From: Candidatus Dojkabacteria bacterium
GTDB lineage: Bacteria; Patescibacteriota; Dojkabacteria; SC72
Assembly: GCA_011620305.1 (NCBI GenBank)
Contig: WOZL01000115.1
Coordinates: 1-5,849, forward strand
Length of the DNA stretch: 5,849 nt
Direction: 5' to 3'
The notes beneath the pieces are model-generated. The model saw only the letters and a program-made list of their open reading frames with translations. It made no database searches and was not told where the DNA came from. The number at the start of each line of letters is the position of its first letter. The stretch's first letter is position 1. This document shows, piece by piece, positions 5,395 through 5,849 of this stretch. The position numbers and the translations under genes are program-made.

Positions 5395-5413
5395 ATTAAT
5401 ATGATATATTAAT
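5395..5413. repeat. Perfect 8-bp inverted repeat upstream of ftsQ
   Basis: ATTAATAT, the 3-bp spacer GAT, then ATATTAAT, with perfectly complementary arms. It ends 2 bp before the ftsQ ATG and covers the presumed -10. It could be an operator for a dimeric regulator. However, it is entirely A/T in the arms, and such palindromes arise easily in AT-rich DNA. It lacks the GC-rich stem and T-run of an intrinsic terminator. Confidence 0.4.
5402..5410 (+). promoter_or_regulatory. Extended -10 element for ftsQ
   Basis: TGA-TATATT fits an extended -10 (TGn plus a hexamer with five of six matches). The start site predicted 6-7 bp downstream coincides with the ATG at 5416, so the mRNA would be leaderless. 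No Shine-Dalgarno and no -35 are visible. An alternative hexamer, TAATAT at 5397-5402, would give a leader of about 7 nt. Confidence 0.4.
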
Positions 5414-5415
5414 AT

Positions 5416-5849
5416 ATGAATCCTGCCCATCCAATCAATAACTCTACTGAGGTAAAAATATCATTTTATAAAAAACTATGTCGTAAGAAATGGTTTAGAA
5501 TTTTAAGACCAATACTAATAGCAGGTCTTGTTGTTCTTATCATATATATCTTAACCATAATAGGTGTTTTTAAGATAAAAGAATTTGAACTAGAAAATGA
5601 ATTAGAATATATTGATAACCTTTCTACAGTTACTAACCAATATCTTGGTCAAGGATATTTTTCACTTAACTTAGAAGAATTAGAAAACGATATTCAAACA
5701 TATGATAAATATGTAAAAAAAGTTACAGCTGAGAAGATATTTCCTAATAAAATTAGAATATCAATTGAAGAGTATGAACCACTTTATTACTTAGAGTATA
5801 AAGAGGTATGCTACATAATCTCTGAGGATGGGTATATATTGGAAGAGAA
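5416..5849 (+). CDS. ftsQ: FtsQ/DivIB-type cell division protein, N-terminal part (cut by window edge)
   Basis: FtsQ/DivIB is a bitopic membrane protein of the divisome. It bridges early and late division proteins and helps control septal peptidoglycan synthesis. The open frame runs off the window after 144 residues with no stop codon. A short polar cytoplasmic tail (1-18) and a basic patch (KKLCRKKWFR, 19-28) precede one transmembrane helix (about 32-52, PILIAGLVVLIIYILTIIGV). An extracytoplasmic POTRA-like domain follows from about 53. Its family cues are FKIKEFEL, the YLGQGYFSLNLEEL segment, and YVKKVTAEKIFPNKIRISIEEYEPLYYLEY (a 'V....+.+P..+.I.i.E+.P' pattern). The usual 'y.is.dG.il' start of the beta domain is at 133-142. 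Single-TM plus POTRA proteins of other kinds exist, but this arrangement is most typical of FtsQ. Its start ATG at 5416 is 37 bp after the mpg stop codon. Confidence 0.85.
   Translation, partial: MNPAHPINNSTEVKISFYKKLCRKKWFRILRPILIAGLVVLIIYILTIIGVFKIKEFELENELEYIDNLSTVTNQYLGQGYFSLNLEELENDIQTYDKYVKKVTAEKIFPNKIRISIEEYEPLYYLEYKEVCYIISEDGYILEE

Overview
This window is AT-rich bacterial chromosome, densely packed with housekeeping genes and with no sign of a mobile element. The short intergenic gaps, weak or absent Shine-Dalgarno sequences, a secreted cohesin-type protein with a C-terminal membrane anchor, and compact versions of standard genes are compatible with a Patescibacteria/CPR genome. That lineage is an inference from style, not a proof. 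A release factor 2 gene is present and no visible gene needs UGA read as an amino acid, so the standard bacterial code applies. All five visible stop codons are TAA or TAG.

Layout, left to right. (1) Positions 1-308, minus strand: N-terminal 102 residues of release factor 2 (prfB). (2) Positions 346-1989, plus: cofactor-independent phosphoglycerate mutase (gpmI), divergent from prfB across 37 bp. (3) Positions 1982-2779, minus: undecaprenyl-diphosphate phosphatase (uppP), tail-to-tail with gpmI and overlapping it by 8 bp. (4) Positions 2825-3538, plus: secreted, membrane-anchored cohesin-like protein, divergent from uppP. (5) Positions 3528-4619, plus: GT4-family glycosyltransferase overlapping the end of the cohesin gene. 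(6) Positions 4630-4786: tRNA-Phe(GAA) and tRNA-Gly(GCC), 4 bp apart, both with encoded CCA. (7) Positions 4800-5378, plus: alkyladenine/3-methyladenine DNA glycosylase, starting 13 bp after tRNA-Gly. (8) Positions 5416-5849, plus: first 144 residues of an FtsQ/DivIB-type division protein, cut by the window edge.

The genes serve translation (prfB, tRNAs), glycolysis (gpmI), base-excision repair (mpg) and the cell envelope (uppP, cohesin protein, GT4 enzyme, ftsQ). UppP regenerates the undecaprenyl phosphate used for peptidoglycan and many surface glycans. A GT4 enzyme next to an exported protein suggests a small surface-glycan or surface-protein module.

The most interesting signals are regulatory. 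Several promoter-like -10 elements lie so close to start codons that the mRNAs would be leaderless or nearly so. A good promoter for the tRNAs is buried in the 3' end of the glycosyltransferase gene, with its -10 overlapping the stop codon. The repair glycosylase appears to have no promoter of its own and to depend on tRNA transcription and processing. I found no CRISPR array, insertion sequence, riboswitch or convincing intrinsic terminator, and no clear new multi-gene system.
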